The translations under genes were made by a program, and so were the position numbers. The notes beneath the pieces were generated by a model. It worked only from the letters and a program-made list of their open reading frames with translations. It was not told the origin of the DNA and searched no databases. Below, piece after piece: positions 7,709 to 16,892 of a DNA stretch of 64,000 nt. This DNA is from Aequorivita aquimaris (GTDB lineage: Bacteria > Bacteroidota > Bacteroidia > Flavobacteriales > Flavobacteriaceae). Within the stretch, counting starts at the first letter, position 1; every line of letters starts with the position of its first letter. The DNA lies in NCBI RefSeq assembly GCF_001573155.1, contig NZ_JRWG01000006.1:171814-235813 (forward strand), in the 5' to 3' direction.

Positions 7709-8035
7709 ATGTATCAATACAAAGCAAAAGTTATAGACGTTTATGACGGTGATACCATTACCGCAATGGTAGATTTGGGGTTTTACCATTTTCAACAAAT
7801 GAAATTTCGTCTTTACGGAATAGACACTCCGGAAATTCGTGGTGAGGAACGGGAAAAAGGATTGGTGGTTCGCGATATTGTGCGGGCAATGATTCTGGAT
7901 AAGGAAGTTACCATCAATTCGTACAAGGACAAACAGGAAAAATACGGTCGCTACCTAGCAAACATAATCATTGACGATATAGATTTGAACAAATGGTTAG
8001 TGCAAAACGGGCACGCAAAAGAATATATGCTATAG
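7709..8035 (+). CDS. thermonuclease-family (staphylococcal-nuclease-like) protein
   Basis: 108 residues, an SNase fold without signal peptide. Visible: VIDVYDGDTITAMV (calcium-site Asp), FRLYGIDTPEIRGEEREKG (catalytic Arg and Glu region) and KYGRYLANI (second catalytic Arg). Shorter than secreted nucleases (about 150), and it lacks a leader, so probably cytoplasmic. Ends with TAG at 8033-8035, overlapping the convergent DUF4230 gene by six bases. Confidence 0.85.
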   Translation: MYQYKAKVIDVYDGDTITAMVDLGFYHFQQMKFRLYGIDTPEIRGEEREKGLVVRDIVRAMILDKEVTINSYKDKQEKYGRYLANIIIDDIDLNKWLVQNGHAKEYML

Positions 8036-8644
8036 TTTCAGCTTTTGCAGTTCCGCTTCGTTTTCAACTACTTTGGAATTGTATTTCAACGTCCACCCCA
8101 TTGAGTTGGTGAGAATATAAATTTTTTGAAGTTCGGAAATCAACCTGTTTTCGGCATTCGTTCGCAATTCCGAAGCTTCAATTTTCTTTTTGAGTGATTT
8201 TTCAACCCGGCTTTTTATTTTGTTGTAATCAGATGCGGTGAATTGGTTGAGATAATCTTGGGTAACATCATAATACTGTATGTTTGGGTTTATGGAAAGC
8301 TCCGGTTCGGGAATATTTGTAATGGTTACCGTCTTTGTAGTCTCATCAATATCAGTTTTCACTTCGCTTAGATCATAAGCGATTGTTGCCTTTGCATTGA
8401 CAACAATCAAGGCTTTCTTTCGCGCATCGAATAATCCGTACATTAAATCTTTGCTGTCGTTATATGTAAAAACCTGTGCATAACTACCTTCGGTAACAAT
8501 CAATTTGCCCACGTTTTTCAGTTCTTTTTGAATGAGGGCTGTATTCGCTTCAAGTATTTCACGGTTTTCCTTTTTGTTTTCACAATACCGCAGGCCGAAG
8601 ACGATTACAAAGGCAATTACAATTCCTAGAAGGATGTTTCGCAT
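8030..8644 (-). CDS. DUF4230 domain membrane-anchored protein
   Basis: 204 residues from the ATG at 8644. One N-terminal transmembrane segment (MRNILLGIVIAFVIVFGLRY) is followed by a soluble domain, probably periplasmic, with the DUF4230 pattern (LIVTEGSYAQVFTYND, ALIVVNAKATIAYDLSEV, TITNIPEPELSINPNIQYYD). Function unknown. The open frame continues upstream to 8722, but those extra 26 residues are a translated intergenic repeat and run into the neighbouring gene's end, so the membrane-segment Met is the better start. Confidence 0.82.
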   Translation of the reverse strand: MRNILLGIVIAFVIVFGLRYCENKKENREILEANTALIQKELKNVGKLIVTEGSYAQVFTYNDSKDLMYGLFDARKKALIVVNAKATIAYDLSEVKTDIDETTKTVTITNIPEPELSINPNIQYYDVTQDYLNQFTASDYNKIKSRVEKSLKKKIEASELRTNAENRLISELQKIYILTNSMGWTLKYNSKVVENEAELQKLKL

Positions 8645-8684
8645 GGGAGAATTTTTAAAAGGGAAATTAAGGAAAAAACATGAG

Positions 8685-8706
8685 ATTGCGTCGCTGCACT
8701 CGCAAT
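8685..8706. repeat. intergenic repeat with ATTGCG/CGCAAT arms
   Basis: ATTGCG-tcgctgcact-CGCAAT followed by GACGG. The 'attgcgtcgctgc-ctcgcaatgacg' word is a widespread bacterial intergenic repeat. It explains the spurious N-terminal extension of the DUF4230 frame. Confidence 0.55.
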
Positions 8707-8711
8707 GACGG

Positions 8712-11471
8712 TTACAAATCATATTTTATCACAAACATAACAATGCGCGGCATCACAAAATACTGCGAAGTTGTGTTGAACTGGTCATTAAAACTATCGT
8801 TATTAATGAATTCTGTATTGAGAATATTTGTGGCCCGCACTGAAAATTCCCACGGACTTTCACCCTTTTGATAGTATAAGTTTGCATTGAAAAAAGAATA
8901 ACTGTTTTCAATTGTATTTGCATCATTTGTGTACTTATAATAATCCCATTCGGCAAAAAGATTGAAATTTCTTAAAAAGCGAAGATTCACGTTAGCATAG
9001 GGCTGGTTTGTAAAAAATGCCTGCTCAATCCCACCGTTGTCATAATCGTTTTTGATATACCGATACCCTACTTCAAAATTTGGAAAACTTTTGAAGTTAC
9101 TTAGTACACTAGCATTATAGTTTTGCGTTAGACTTTGGCTCTCACGAATTTCTTCATTTATGGTATTACTTGTTTTAGTCAAAAACACAGCCGCATCGAG
9201 TTTAAACTGTACTTTTTTAACGGTTTTGCTGAATCTTCCTACTACTGAAAAAGTTTCGTCGGGGAAATTGCTGTCAAAATTTATGGGGCTGCTCACCTGG
9301 TTAATACCCACCAATTGTGTGTTTGTTTTAATAGCATCAATCTTGCGGGTATAGCTCAAATTACCCCCAATGTTTGTATAGTTGAAAAGATTGAAACTGA
9401 AATAAGTTAAATTATAACTGTGCGAAAGCGAATTTTCCAGTTCGCGATTCCCCCGGAAAAGCTGATTGTAATTATTGAAAACATATGCCTGGGCATAATT
9501 ATTAACATCGCTGTATTCTGAAGTAATTGCATAATTGAAACGCAGATTTTCACTTTTCTTCAGTTCCAAAATTACGTTGACATCGGGCAGTACCATCCAC
9601 TTGTTTTGGGTTGCCGTAGTTCCCAGCTGCTCATTTTTCAAATCGTAATTATGAAGTGTAACACCAGGGTTGAAGATGAATTTGCCGCTTTTCAATTTAT
9701 AGTGAAGTCCAAAAAAAGCATCGGTAAAAGTGTAAGTTATATCATTGTTGAAGTCGTTTTCAGTAAAAGCGTTTTGAGTACCATTATCCAAAATCTGAAA
9801 AATCGCAGAGTTAAAACTTTGGTTGCTATATGTAGTCCCGACAGTAAAATTAAGGTTGCTAATGTTGTTCAAAATATAGTAATAATCAATCTTTGCGTCC
9901 AGTTTGTTGCTTTTTACCGTTTTATCTTGGTTTATATTATAACGGTCTGATTGTTCCAATGGATCAAAAGTATCGGCATTGCTATTAAAAGGATCCAACG
10001 GATTAATCTGTGTAAAAACGCCACGAAACGGAATGGAATCCTGCACAGCTTGATAAAACGGATCTTCTTTTTGGTACAAATGCTGAACCTCTGCTGCAAA
10101 AATATTCTTGTCATTTAAAGTATAATAGGCATTCGCAGTCTGATTGATAGAAAAAGGCTTGTTTTCCTTTACTTCAGAAATGTCATTTTGGTTACCGTCC
10201 ACTATTGAAATGGTAGTATCGTCTTCGGTTTGCTTTGAAGTTTTTAGCAGCGCATCATAATCTAACTGAAAGCTTGTACTGGGTTTATAAATACTGCTCA
10301 ATTTCAGCATAGCCAATTGGTTGCGCTGGTCGTTTTCAGTATTTGTGTTTTCTGTAATTCCTTCATCAATGTACTGCCGAATGGAATTATTCACGATGTT
10401 TGTTTTGTTGTCGCTCAAAATTCCAAAGCCACTTATATCGAGTTTTTCGTTTAGGGCGTAGCTGAAGTTTCCTGCAACAAATTTGGCATCTATATTCTTT
10501 GCACGGTCGTTTTGTGAAACCGCAAACCCAAGGTCGCTATCGCTAATTCTAAAACTGGTTCCGCCACCTTTATTGAAGTTTTTAAACCCACCTGTAAAGT
10601 TGAAATAATCCCGAAAAGTAAAAGGCACTTCCCCAATATTGTTGAAATCGGTAATTACATTAATACTGTATTTAGGACTGTAATAGAAAAGCTTCGGATG
10701 CACTAAATAGCGTCCATTATCATCGCCATATTCATCTGCAATTCCTGCGCCAGCCGTAACTTCCCCAAACCAGAAATTTTTCTTCCCTTCTTTCAATTTG
10801 ATGTTTATGGCAACATTGTCGCGATCGTTTCCAAGACCGCGCATTTGGCTTACTTCGTTATAGTTTCGAAGTACTTCAACCTTATCAACGGCATCGGCGG
10901 GAATGTTTTTTGTGGCTAGCTTACTGTCTCCATCAAAAAAATCTTTGCCTTCCACCATAACTTTACTCACGGTTTTCCCTTCTACTTGGATTTCACCTTC
11001 ATCATTAACTTCCACTCCCGGAAGTTTTTTCATTACATCGCCCAACTTTCTTTCATCGCCATTGGTGAAGCTATCCGCATTGTAAACAATGGTATCGCCT
11101 TTAACGGTTACGGGCATTTCATAAACAATTTCCACATCGTCCAGTTGGTTTTCTTGCGGGTTTAAAATGAAATCCAAATCAATATTTTCCGCATCAGCGG
11201 GAACATTTACCGTTTGTTCCTTGGTTTCATACCCAAGAAAGCTTGCTCTTAAAATATAAATGTTTCCTTTGGGAAGATCTAACTGGTAACGTCCTTGGTA
11301 ATTCGTAATTCCGTAAGATTCTGTAGCGCCAGTAGCTTTAATGCTGGCAATAACATTGGCAAATTCAAGCGTATTGCCAACGCTGTCTTTAATGGTTCCT
11401 TTCACCTTTATACTTTGTGCGGAAAGGGAAAAGCTAAAAAGAAGTATAAATAACCAAAAGATTTTTTTCAT
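8712..11471 (-). CDS. TonB-dependent-receptor-like outer membrane beta-barrel protein
   Basis: 919 residues. A signal peptide (MKKIFWLFILLFSFSLSAQ) is followed by a carboxypeptidase-like regulatory domain (about 20-105, IKVKGTIKDSVGNTLEFANV), a plug-like domain (LGDVMKKLPGVEVNDEGEIQVEG) and a long barrel rich in alternating aromatic strands, ending MPRIVMFVIKYDL. It belongs to the outer-membrane family that lacks a recognisable transport substrate and is often paired with GLPGLI proteins. The GLPGLI gene lies 69 bp upstream on the same strand, so they probably form a pair. Substrate unknown. Confidence 0.88.
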   Translation of the reverse strand: MKKIFWLFILLFSFSLSAQSIKVKGTIKDSVGNTLEFANVIASIKATGATESYGITNYQGRYQLDLPKGNIYILRASFLGYETKEQTVNVPADAENIDLDFILNPQENQLDDVEIVYEMPVTVKGDTIVYNADSFTNGDERKLGDVMKKLPGVEVNDEGEIQVEGKTVSKVMVEGKDFFDGDSKLATKNIPADAVDKVEVLRNYNEVSQMRGLGNDRDNVAINIKLKEGKKNFWFGEVTAGAGIADEYGDDNGRYLVHPKLFYYSPKYSINVITDFNNIGEVPFTFRDYFNFTGGFKNFNKGGGTSFRISDSDLGFAVSQNDRAKNIDAKFVAGNFSYALNEKLDISGFGILSDNKTNIVNNSIRQYIDEGITENTNTENDQRNQLAMLKLSSIYKPSTSFQLDYDALLKTSKQTEDDTTISIVDGNQNDISEVKENKPFSINQTANAYYTLNDKNIFAAEVQHLYQKEDPFYQAVQDSIPFRGVFTQINPLDPFNSNADTFDPLEQSDRYNINQDKTVKSNKLDAKIDYYYILNNISNLNFTVGTTYSNQSFNSAIFQILDNGTQNAFTENDFNNDITYTFTDAFFGLHYKLKSGKFIFNPGVTLHNYDLKNEQLGTTATQNKWMVLPDVNVILELKKSENLRFNYAITSEYSDVNNYAQAYVFNNYNQLFRGNRELENSLSHSYNLTYFSFNLFNYTNIGGNLSYTRKIDAIKTNTQLVGINQVSSPINFDSNFPDETFSVVGRFSKTVKKVQFKLDAAVFLTKTSNTINEEIRESQSLTQNYNASVLSNFKSFPNFEVGYRYIKNDYDNGGIEQAFFTNQPYANVNLRFLRNFNLFAEWDYYKYTNDANTIENSYSFFNANLYYQKGESPWEFSVRATNILNTEFINNDSFNDQFNTTSQYFVMPRIVMFVIKYDL

Positions 11472-11540
11472 AGTATGTATTGAGGAAATAAAATATCGAC
11501 TGCGCTCCCGACGGACAGATAATTTACAGTGAAACTTTTT

Positions 11541-12422
11541 TTAAAATCCGCCGCCACGACGACCACCACCGCCATTGCCGCCGCGACCTCTAAAATTCTC
11601 GCGAATTTCATCAGTCTTTTCCTTTACAATTTTAATATACTCCTCACGGGTAACTTCCTTTCCCTTTTTGGGTGGTTCAATTTTTTCTGCTTCTTTTGGA
11701 TTCATCACTATTTTGGAACATAAAAGTGTGGTTCGATAAACATTTAATTCTAAAATAAGACCTGGAAGACCAGCATATTCGCCCGGACCGTTGCTCACGG
11801 GAATCTGTGGCGTAAACCACGCCGTAACCTCAATTTCTTCTGGTATTTCAATCATATCCATTGGGTCTTGTGGTTGGGCGGTGTCATTTTTTGTTTCGGC
11901 ATTTTCCCTTTCGTCTTTCTTTTTTGGGCGTGCCATGCTGTAATCATTGGGATCTACCTTTTTCATAGCTGTAGCTTTAAAAGCGATGTATTGCCCAATA
12001 GTTTTAGATTCCTTAGTTATTTGCCAATCTAAATCCTTAATGGAATCTGTCACTAAAAATTGCTTTCCAAAAAATTCGTTCTCTTCTACAATCTGCCCTG
12101 TTTTAAGGTTTTTATACTGTGCCCCGGGCGTGTAGCTGCTCATCATCATTTTAAAACCGGGATTCATCGGGGCGGCATCCAGCTTTTCCTGTTCCTTATA
12201 AATGGACTCGTCTTTGTTGAAAGTAAGAATGTAGGTTTTTTCCAAGGCACTCTTCATCATTTGGGCGACGGTTTTTTTCATCTCCTCGCTCATTTCACGG
12301 CCGCCGCCAAGGGCGTCCATATCTACCGTGGTCTTGGATTCGTAAAAGGCTTGGCCGCTTATGTTTTGGGCGTTTATGCTAAATGAGAAAAATAATAGGA
12401 GTATTAGGGTATATCGTATCAT
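11541..12422 (-). CDS. GLPGLI family protein
   Basis: 293 residues from the ATG at 12422, chosen because it starts a clean signal peptide (MIRYTLILLLFFSFSINAQ); nine upstream codons are unlikely. The name-giving motif is present as YAGLPGLILELN near residue 230. The C-terminus is basic and glycine-rich (RGRGGNGGGGRRGGGF). GLPGLI proteins are exported, of unknown function, and occur next to TonB-receptor-like barrels in Flavobacteriia, as here. Confidence 0.9.
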   Translation of the reverse strand: MIRYTLILLLFFSFSINAQNISGQAFYESKTTVDMDALGGGREMSEEMKKTVAQMMKSALEKTYILTFNKDESIYKEQEKLDAAPMNPGFKMMMSSYTPGAQYKNLKTGQIVEENEFFGKQFLVTDSIKDLDWQITKESKTIGQYIAFKATAMKKVDPNDYSMARPKKKDERENAETKNDTAQPQDPMDMIEIPEEIEVTAWFTPQIPVSNGPGEYAGLPGLILELNVYRTTLLCSKIVMNPKEAEKIEPPKKGKEVTREEYIKIVKEKTDEIRENFRGRGGNGGGGRRGGGF

Positions 12423-12444
12423 AAATAGTATTTTGATGGTAAGT

Positions 12445-12466
12445 GTCAAAGTTAAAACACTTTGAC
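12445..12466. promoter_or_regulatory. inverted repeat upstream of GLPGLI gene
   Basis: Perfect inverted repeat GTCAAAGT-taaaac-ACTTTGAC, 23 bp upstream of the GLPGLI start. It lies where a promoter or operator of the GLPGLI/barrel pair would be. The rest of the 260-bp gap (12423-12682) shows no gene. Confidence 0.35.
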
Positions 12467-12682
12467 TAAAATGTTTAAAATTAGTTTAATTTGTTTGAAC
12501 AAATTTCTGTCCACTACCACTAAGACGAACCAAGTTATAATCTGTTACATTATTTTTCGTTTAAATAAAACCTTCATTTTGTAACTTGCCAACTTTATGA
12601 AATGCCGATTAACAAATTGTAAACGAAATGAATATCTATGTCGCGGCATTCCTTCTTCCTATTTCTCAAATATCTTACACAG

Positions 12683-13483
12683 ATGAAACAGCTTTTCCTC
12701 TTTTTATTGCTCGTTTGCCACCTTGGCATTGCCCAAAGCGTTACGCTTGAGGGTAAAGTTCCATTTGCTGCCGATAAGTTTATTGGTTTTGACAACTACA
12801 AAAATGCCTACTTTATAAAAGACCGGGTATTGAAAAAACAAGGCCCAGATGGTAACTTTCTTTTTAATGATTTACAGTTAGGGCGGATAACATCGATTGA
12901 CATAATCAATCCACTGAAAGTGATTGCCTTTTTCCAGGACACAAACACGGTGGTAATGCTGGACAACAAACTGAACGAGATAGAACGCATCAACTTTAAC
13001 AACCTACCGCAATTTTTGAACGTAAGTACCGCCACAAACGCCGGCGGCAACAGCTTATGGCTCTTTAATGTGGACACGCAACAGTTGGAAATGTATAATT
13101 ACGGCTCAAAACTGCAAACAGTAGTATCGCAACCATTTCCGGGGAAATTGCTCTCGCAGGCCAGTAATTTTAATTACTGCTTTACACTGACTGAAAAAAA
13201 ACTGCGCGCCTTCAATATCTACGGAAGTATTCTGAACGAAGTACCTTCTGAAGACTATGAAAAAATTGTTCAACAAAATGAAAATTTGGTCGCTTTAAAG
13301 GAAAACGCACTTTATTACCTTCCAGATTTTGCTAGACGCAACGAAACAGTAAATCACACAACCGTGATGCTGAAATTACCCGAAATAACAATTAAGGACT
13401 TGCAGCTTACCAATGATTTCCTGTATATTTATGACGGCGAAAATTTGCACACTTTTAAACTAACCATCCCAACTAAAGAATAA
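12683..13483 (+). CDS. secreted conserved hypothetical protein, beta-propeller-like
   Basis: 266 residues from ATG 12683, which starts a signal peptide (MKQLFLFLLLVCHLGIAQ). The rest consists of repeated short beta-strand units with patterns like FIGFDNYKNAYFIKD, TVVMLDNKLNEIERI and LWLFNVDTQQLEMYN, suggesting a propeller of low sequence identity. It ends two bases before the deoxynucleoside kinase start, so the two are almost certainly co-transcribed. Function unknown. Confidence 0.75.
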   Translation: MKQLFLFLLLVCHLGIAQSVTLEGKVPFAADKFIGFDNYKNAYFIKDRVLKKQGPDGNFLFNDLQLGRITSIDIINPLKVIAFFQDTNTVVMLDNKLNEIERINFNNLPQFLNVSTATNAGGNSLWLFNVDTQQLEMYNYGSKLQTVVSQPFPGKLLSQASNFNYCFTLTEKKLRAFNIYGSILNEVPSEDYEKIVQQNENLVALKENALYYLPDFARRNETVNHTTVMLKLPEITIKDLQLTNDFLYIYDGENLHTFKLTIPTKE

Positions 13484-13485
13484 CT

Positions 13486-14100
13486 ATGCACGTTGCAATT
13501 GCAGGAAACATAGGTTCCGGAAAAACCACCCTTACCCGTTTATTGGCAAAACATTACAAATGGCAGGCCCATTATGAAGATGTGGAAGACAACCCGTATT
13601 TGGATGACTTTTACAATCAAATGGAACGTTGGTCCTTCAACCTTCAAATCTACTTTTTGAACAGCCGATTTCGCCAGATTCTCGAAATTCGCGAAAAGGG
13701 AAAGAACGTAATCCAGGACAGGACCATTTACGAAGATGCCTACATTTTTGCGCCAAACCTGCACGCAATGGGCTTGATGACCAACCGCGATTTTGAAAAC
13801 TACCGCTCGCTTTTTGATCTTATGGAGAGCGTTACAAAAGGTCCTGATTTATTGATTTATTTGCGAAGCAGTATTCCGAATTTGGTAAATCAAATCCACA
13901 AACGCGGTCGCGATTATGAAAACTCTATTAGTATTGATTATTTAAGTCGTTTGAACGAGCGTTACGAAGCGTGGATTCATAATTATGACAAAGGAAACCT
14001 CATTATTTTTGACGTGGACAACATAAATTTTGTGGACGATCCGGAGCATTTAGGTCAGGTAATCAATAAGATAGACGCGGAACTTCACGGGCTGTTTTAA
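13486..14100 (+). CDS. deoxynucleoside kinase
   Basis: 204 residues. P-loop GNIGSGKT (7-14), the ERS/DR-type motif IQDRTIYEDAYIFAPNL, and the LID arginines in QIHKRGRDYENSI identify the dCK/dGK/TK2-like family, which phosphorylates deoxynucleosides for salvage. Specificity (dA, dG or dC) is not decidable by eye. Tightly coupled to the preceding secreted protein gene by a two-base gap, an odd functional pairing. Confidence 0.93.
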   Translation: MHVAIAGNIGSGKTTLTRLLAKHYKWQAHYEDVEDNPYLDDFYNQMERWSFNLQIYFLNSRFRQILEIREKGKNVIQDRTIYEDAYIFAPNLHAMGLMTNRDFENYRSLFDLMESVTKGPDLLIYLRSSIPNLVNQIHKRGRDYENSISIDYLSRLNERYEAWIHNYDKGNLIIFDVDNINFVDDPEHLGQVINKIDAELHGLF

Positions 14101-14194
14101 GCAATTTTAAAAAAACAAAAAACTCTTTTTTTACGTTTGATAAAAGTTATATATTGCGCGCTTTAACTTTTTATTAACACGTAAAATATTACCT

Positions 14195-14719
14195 ATGAAA
14201 ATTTTTAAATTAATCCTTTTTACAGCATTTATTTCATTATCCATTTCTTGTTCCAAAGATGATGATAATCCTGCACTTGAAAATAATGGCAATATTGTTG
14301 GCGTATGGAAAGGAACAACAGTAGATTATTCTGGAGCAACAGAAACTTCTGGACAAGGTCAAAATATTTCGGCTACTTTTAATGGAGAAGGCTATGATGT
14401 AGACTACACGCTTACTTTTACTGAAAATCCCAACAAAGTAGTTTCTGACGGCAGTTATAGTATTGAACTGACAACAACTGCTAATGGTCAGTCAACTACC
14501 CAAAACATTGAGAATTTAGAATTTCTTTCAAGTGGCGAGTGGAGCATGAATGGAAACACGCTCAATGTAACAGTTGATAATGAAACTGATGAAATAACAA
14601 TTGTACAATTAACTGATGATACTATGGTATTAAAAGGTCAAGAAGTTCAAACGATGTCTCAAGGTGGATTTACTGTAACTTCTACCACAAATATCATTTT
14701 GACTTTTACAAAACAGTAA
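14195..14719 (+). CDS. lipocalin-like lipoprotein
   Basis: 174 residues. Lipoprotein signal peptide with lipobox SISC at residues 16-19 (LFTAFISLSISC|SKDDD); the acidic residues after the Cys match the flavobacterial lipoprotein export signal to the cell surface. The remaining domain (GVWKGTTVDYSG, YTLTFTENPNKVVSDGSY, GEWSMNGNTLNVTV, MVLKGQEVQ) has the strand pattern of the lipocalin-like families common in Bacteroidota. Ligand unknown. A strong terminator follows 22 bp downstream. Confidence 0.85.
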   Translation: MKIFKLILFTAFISLSISCSKDDDNPALENNGNIVGVWKGTTVDYSGATETSGQGQNISATFNGEGYDVDYTLTFTENPNKVVSDGSYSIELTTTANGQSTTQNIENLEFLSSGEWSMNGNTLNVTVDNETDEITIVQLTDDTMVLKGQEVQTMSQGGFTVTSTTNIILTFTKQ

Positions 14720-14740
14720 ATTCTTTCGGCTAAAGCTTTC

Positions 14741-14774
14741 AACCCCTTTTCAAATGAAAAGGGGTTATTTTTTT
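14741..14774 (+). terminator. rho-independent terminator of the lipoprotein gene
   Basis: AACCCCTTTTCA-AATGAAAAGGGGTT hairpin (14741-14766) followed by ATTTTTTTT. Classic intrinsic terminator, plus orientation. Confidence 0.9.
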
Positions 14775-14852
14775 TAGAAATTTTAATATTTAAACCTTAA
14801 CGTTTCCCTTACAGTATTCTATCTGTAAAACCATTATTTTGCCATTTATACT

Positions 14853-16892
14853 ATGGCATCACTCTACAATAATAAATTTTACCACCGCGACCTTTCGTGG
14901 CTTCGCTTTAATCACCGTGTTTTACAAGAAGCGGCAGACGTGCGCAATCCACTTTATGAGCGCATCAAGTTTTTGGCAATTTTTTCATCAAATCTCGATG
15001 AATTTTTTCGCGTTCGGGTTTCCGATATTCGGCAGATAAAAAACATTGAAAAACCGCTTCGGAAAAAGCTGATTACCAAACCAAACAAGGTTTTAAAGGA
15101 AATCAAAAAACAGGTCGATATCCAGCAAAATGAATTCGGAAAAATTTTCAATGAAGAAATAATTCCGCAGTTGGCTTCGGAAGGAATACATTTGATACGC
15201 CACGAGAATTTTACGGAAGAACAGCGGGAAATCGCGACCAAATATTATGAGGAAAGCCTAAAGCAGATTACCGAAATAAGCTGCAATCCCTGCACCGAGC
15301 AACATTCGGTATTCGTAAAAAACGAAAGGCTTTACTTGGCCGCCCAAACCGCGGAAGATGAATTTTTAATGGTGGAAATTCCGGAGACGGAGCCACGTTT
15401 CTTTGTATTTCCTTCGGAAGATGATAAAGAGTTTTATATCACTTTTATTGATGATATTCTAAAATACAATCTTCAAAAGGAATTTTCAGAAAAAAGGGAT
15501 ACGGCCTTTCATTCCCTTAAAATTTCGCGCGATGCCGAACTGTATATCGAGGATGAATTCTCCGGCAATTTGATGGAAAAGATAAAAGCCGCCCTTCCCA
15601 ATCGCGATACGGGGCAGGCCACACGGGTTTTAATAGACCCCGAAATGCCAGAGGATTTCAGGGAAATTCTGAAAAAGGCACTGGACGTAACCCATACCGA
15701 TGTTGTCCTGGGCGGACGCTATCATAATTTTAAGGATTTTATGCAGTTCCCCAACCCCACGCAGAAAAAGCTGTCCAATGAAAAGCTGCCGCCACTTCCC
15801 CATCCGGTATTGGAAAATTGTAATTCGATTTTCGAGGTTATCGACAAAAAAGACCAATTGCTGCACTATCCTTACCAAAGTTTTAAACCTGTAATCAAAC
15901 TGATGCAGGAAGCGGCAAATGATCCACAGGTCAAAACCATAAAAATCACAATTTACCGCGCGGCAGACGAATCTGATTTGAACGATGCCATTGCCCTAGC
16001 CGCCAAAAACGGAAAGGACGTAACGGTTTTTATTGAGGTGAAAGCCCGTTTTGACGAACAAAACAATTTAAAATGGGGCGCCATTTTCAGAAAAAATGGG
16101 GCGCGGGTCATTTACAGTTATCCCGATATTAAGGTGCATTCCAAAATACTTTATATTGAAAGGGAAGTTGAAGAAAAAATGAAGCGCTATGCCTACATTG
16201 CCACGGGCAATTTCAACGAAAATACGGCCACCCTTTATACAGATTTTGGATTGATGACCGCCCACAAAAAAATAACCAAAGACCTTAAGAAAGTATTTAT
16301 GGTCTTAGAGCGCGATATGATTGTTCCCAAAACGAAACAATTATTGGTGTCGCCATTTACCACCCGCGAGCGTTTTACGGCTTTGGTGGAACGGGAAATC
16401 GCCCTTGCCAATGAAGGCAAAAAGGGTTTGATTATTCTAAAAATGAACAGCCTGCAGGACGAGAACATGATAAAGGAACTTTACAAAGCCAGCAATGCAG
16501 GGGTTGAAGTACGGTTATTGATTCGCGGAATGTGCTCCCTTGTTCCCGGAATAGAAGGCCAGAGTGAAAATATTTCCATTACCAGTATAGTTGACCTCTT
16601 TTTGGAGCACGGAAGAATTTATATTTTCGGAAATGATGGCGACGAGCAACTTTTTATAGGCTCGGCAGACTGGATGACGCGCAACTTGACCCACCGCATT
16701 GAAGTGGTAACGCCCATTTTGGATGAAGACCATAAAAAAACCATTCGCGACATTATCAATATAGAGTTGAACGACAATGTAAAAGCCCGAATTATCGATG
16801 CCGAACAAAAGAATGAATACGTAAAAAATTCGGCAAAGAAAGTACAGTCGCAACTTGCGATTTATGAATATTTCAAAAATCTTACTGAATAA
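14853..16892 (+). CDS. ppk1: polyphosphate kinase 1
   Basis: 679 residues. Makes polyphosphate from the gamma-phosphate of ATP, reversibly. Typical start (FYHRDLSWLRFNHRVLQEA) and both catalytic histidines: H429 in YPDIKVHSK and H586 in LEHGRIYIF, aligning with H435 and H592 of the E. coli enzyme. RFDEQNNLKWG and GNFNENTATLYTDFG are also present. It is followed by genes for a phosphatase, a membrane pyrophosphatase and a soluble pyrophosphatase, so the locus is rich in phosphoanhydride chemistry. Its last 11 bp overlap the convergent phosphatase gene. Confidence 0.97.
   Translation: MASLYNNKFYHRDLSWLRFNHRVLQEAADVRNPLYERIKFLAIFSSNLDEFFRVRVSDIRQIKNIEKPLRKKLITKPNKVLKEIKKQVDIQQNEFGKIFNEEIIPQLASEGIHLIRHENFTEEQREIATKYYEESLKQITEISCNPCTEQHSVFVKNERLYLAAQTAEDEFLMVEIPETEPRFFVFPSEDDKEFYITFIDDILKYNLQKEFSEKRDTAFHSLKISRDAELYIEDEFSGNLMEKIKAALPNRDTGQATRVLIDPEMPEDFREILKKALDVTHTDVVLGGRYHNFKDFMQFPNPTQKKLSNEKLPPLPHPVLENCNSIFEVIDKKDQLLHYPYQSFKPVIKLMQEAANDPQVKTIKITIYRAADESDLNDAIALAAKNGKDVTVFIEVKARFDEQNNLKWGAIFRKNGARVIYSYPDIKVHSKILYIEREVEEKMKRYAYIATGNFNENTATLYTDFGLMTAHKKITKDLKKVFMVLERDMIVPKTKQLLVSPFTTRERFTALVEREIALANEGKKGLIILKMNSLQDENMIKELYKASNAGVEVRLLIRGMCSLVPGIEGQSENISITSIVDLFLEHGRIYIFGNDGDEQLFIGSADWMTRNLTHRIEVVTPILDEDHKKTIRDIINIELNDNVKARIIDAEQKNEYVKNSAKKVQSQLAIYEYFKNLTE

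Noticed and set aside
8645..8722. 26-residue N-terminal extension of the DUF4230 protein
   Set aside because: It translates an intergenic repeat (CNRHCECSDAIS) and precedes a clean membrane anchor beginning at 8644.
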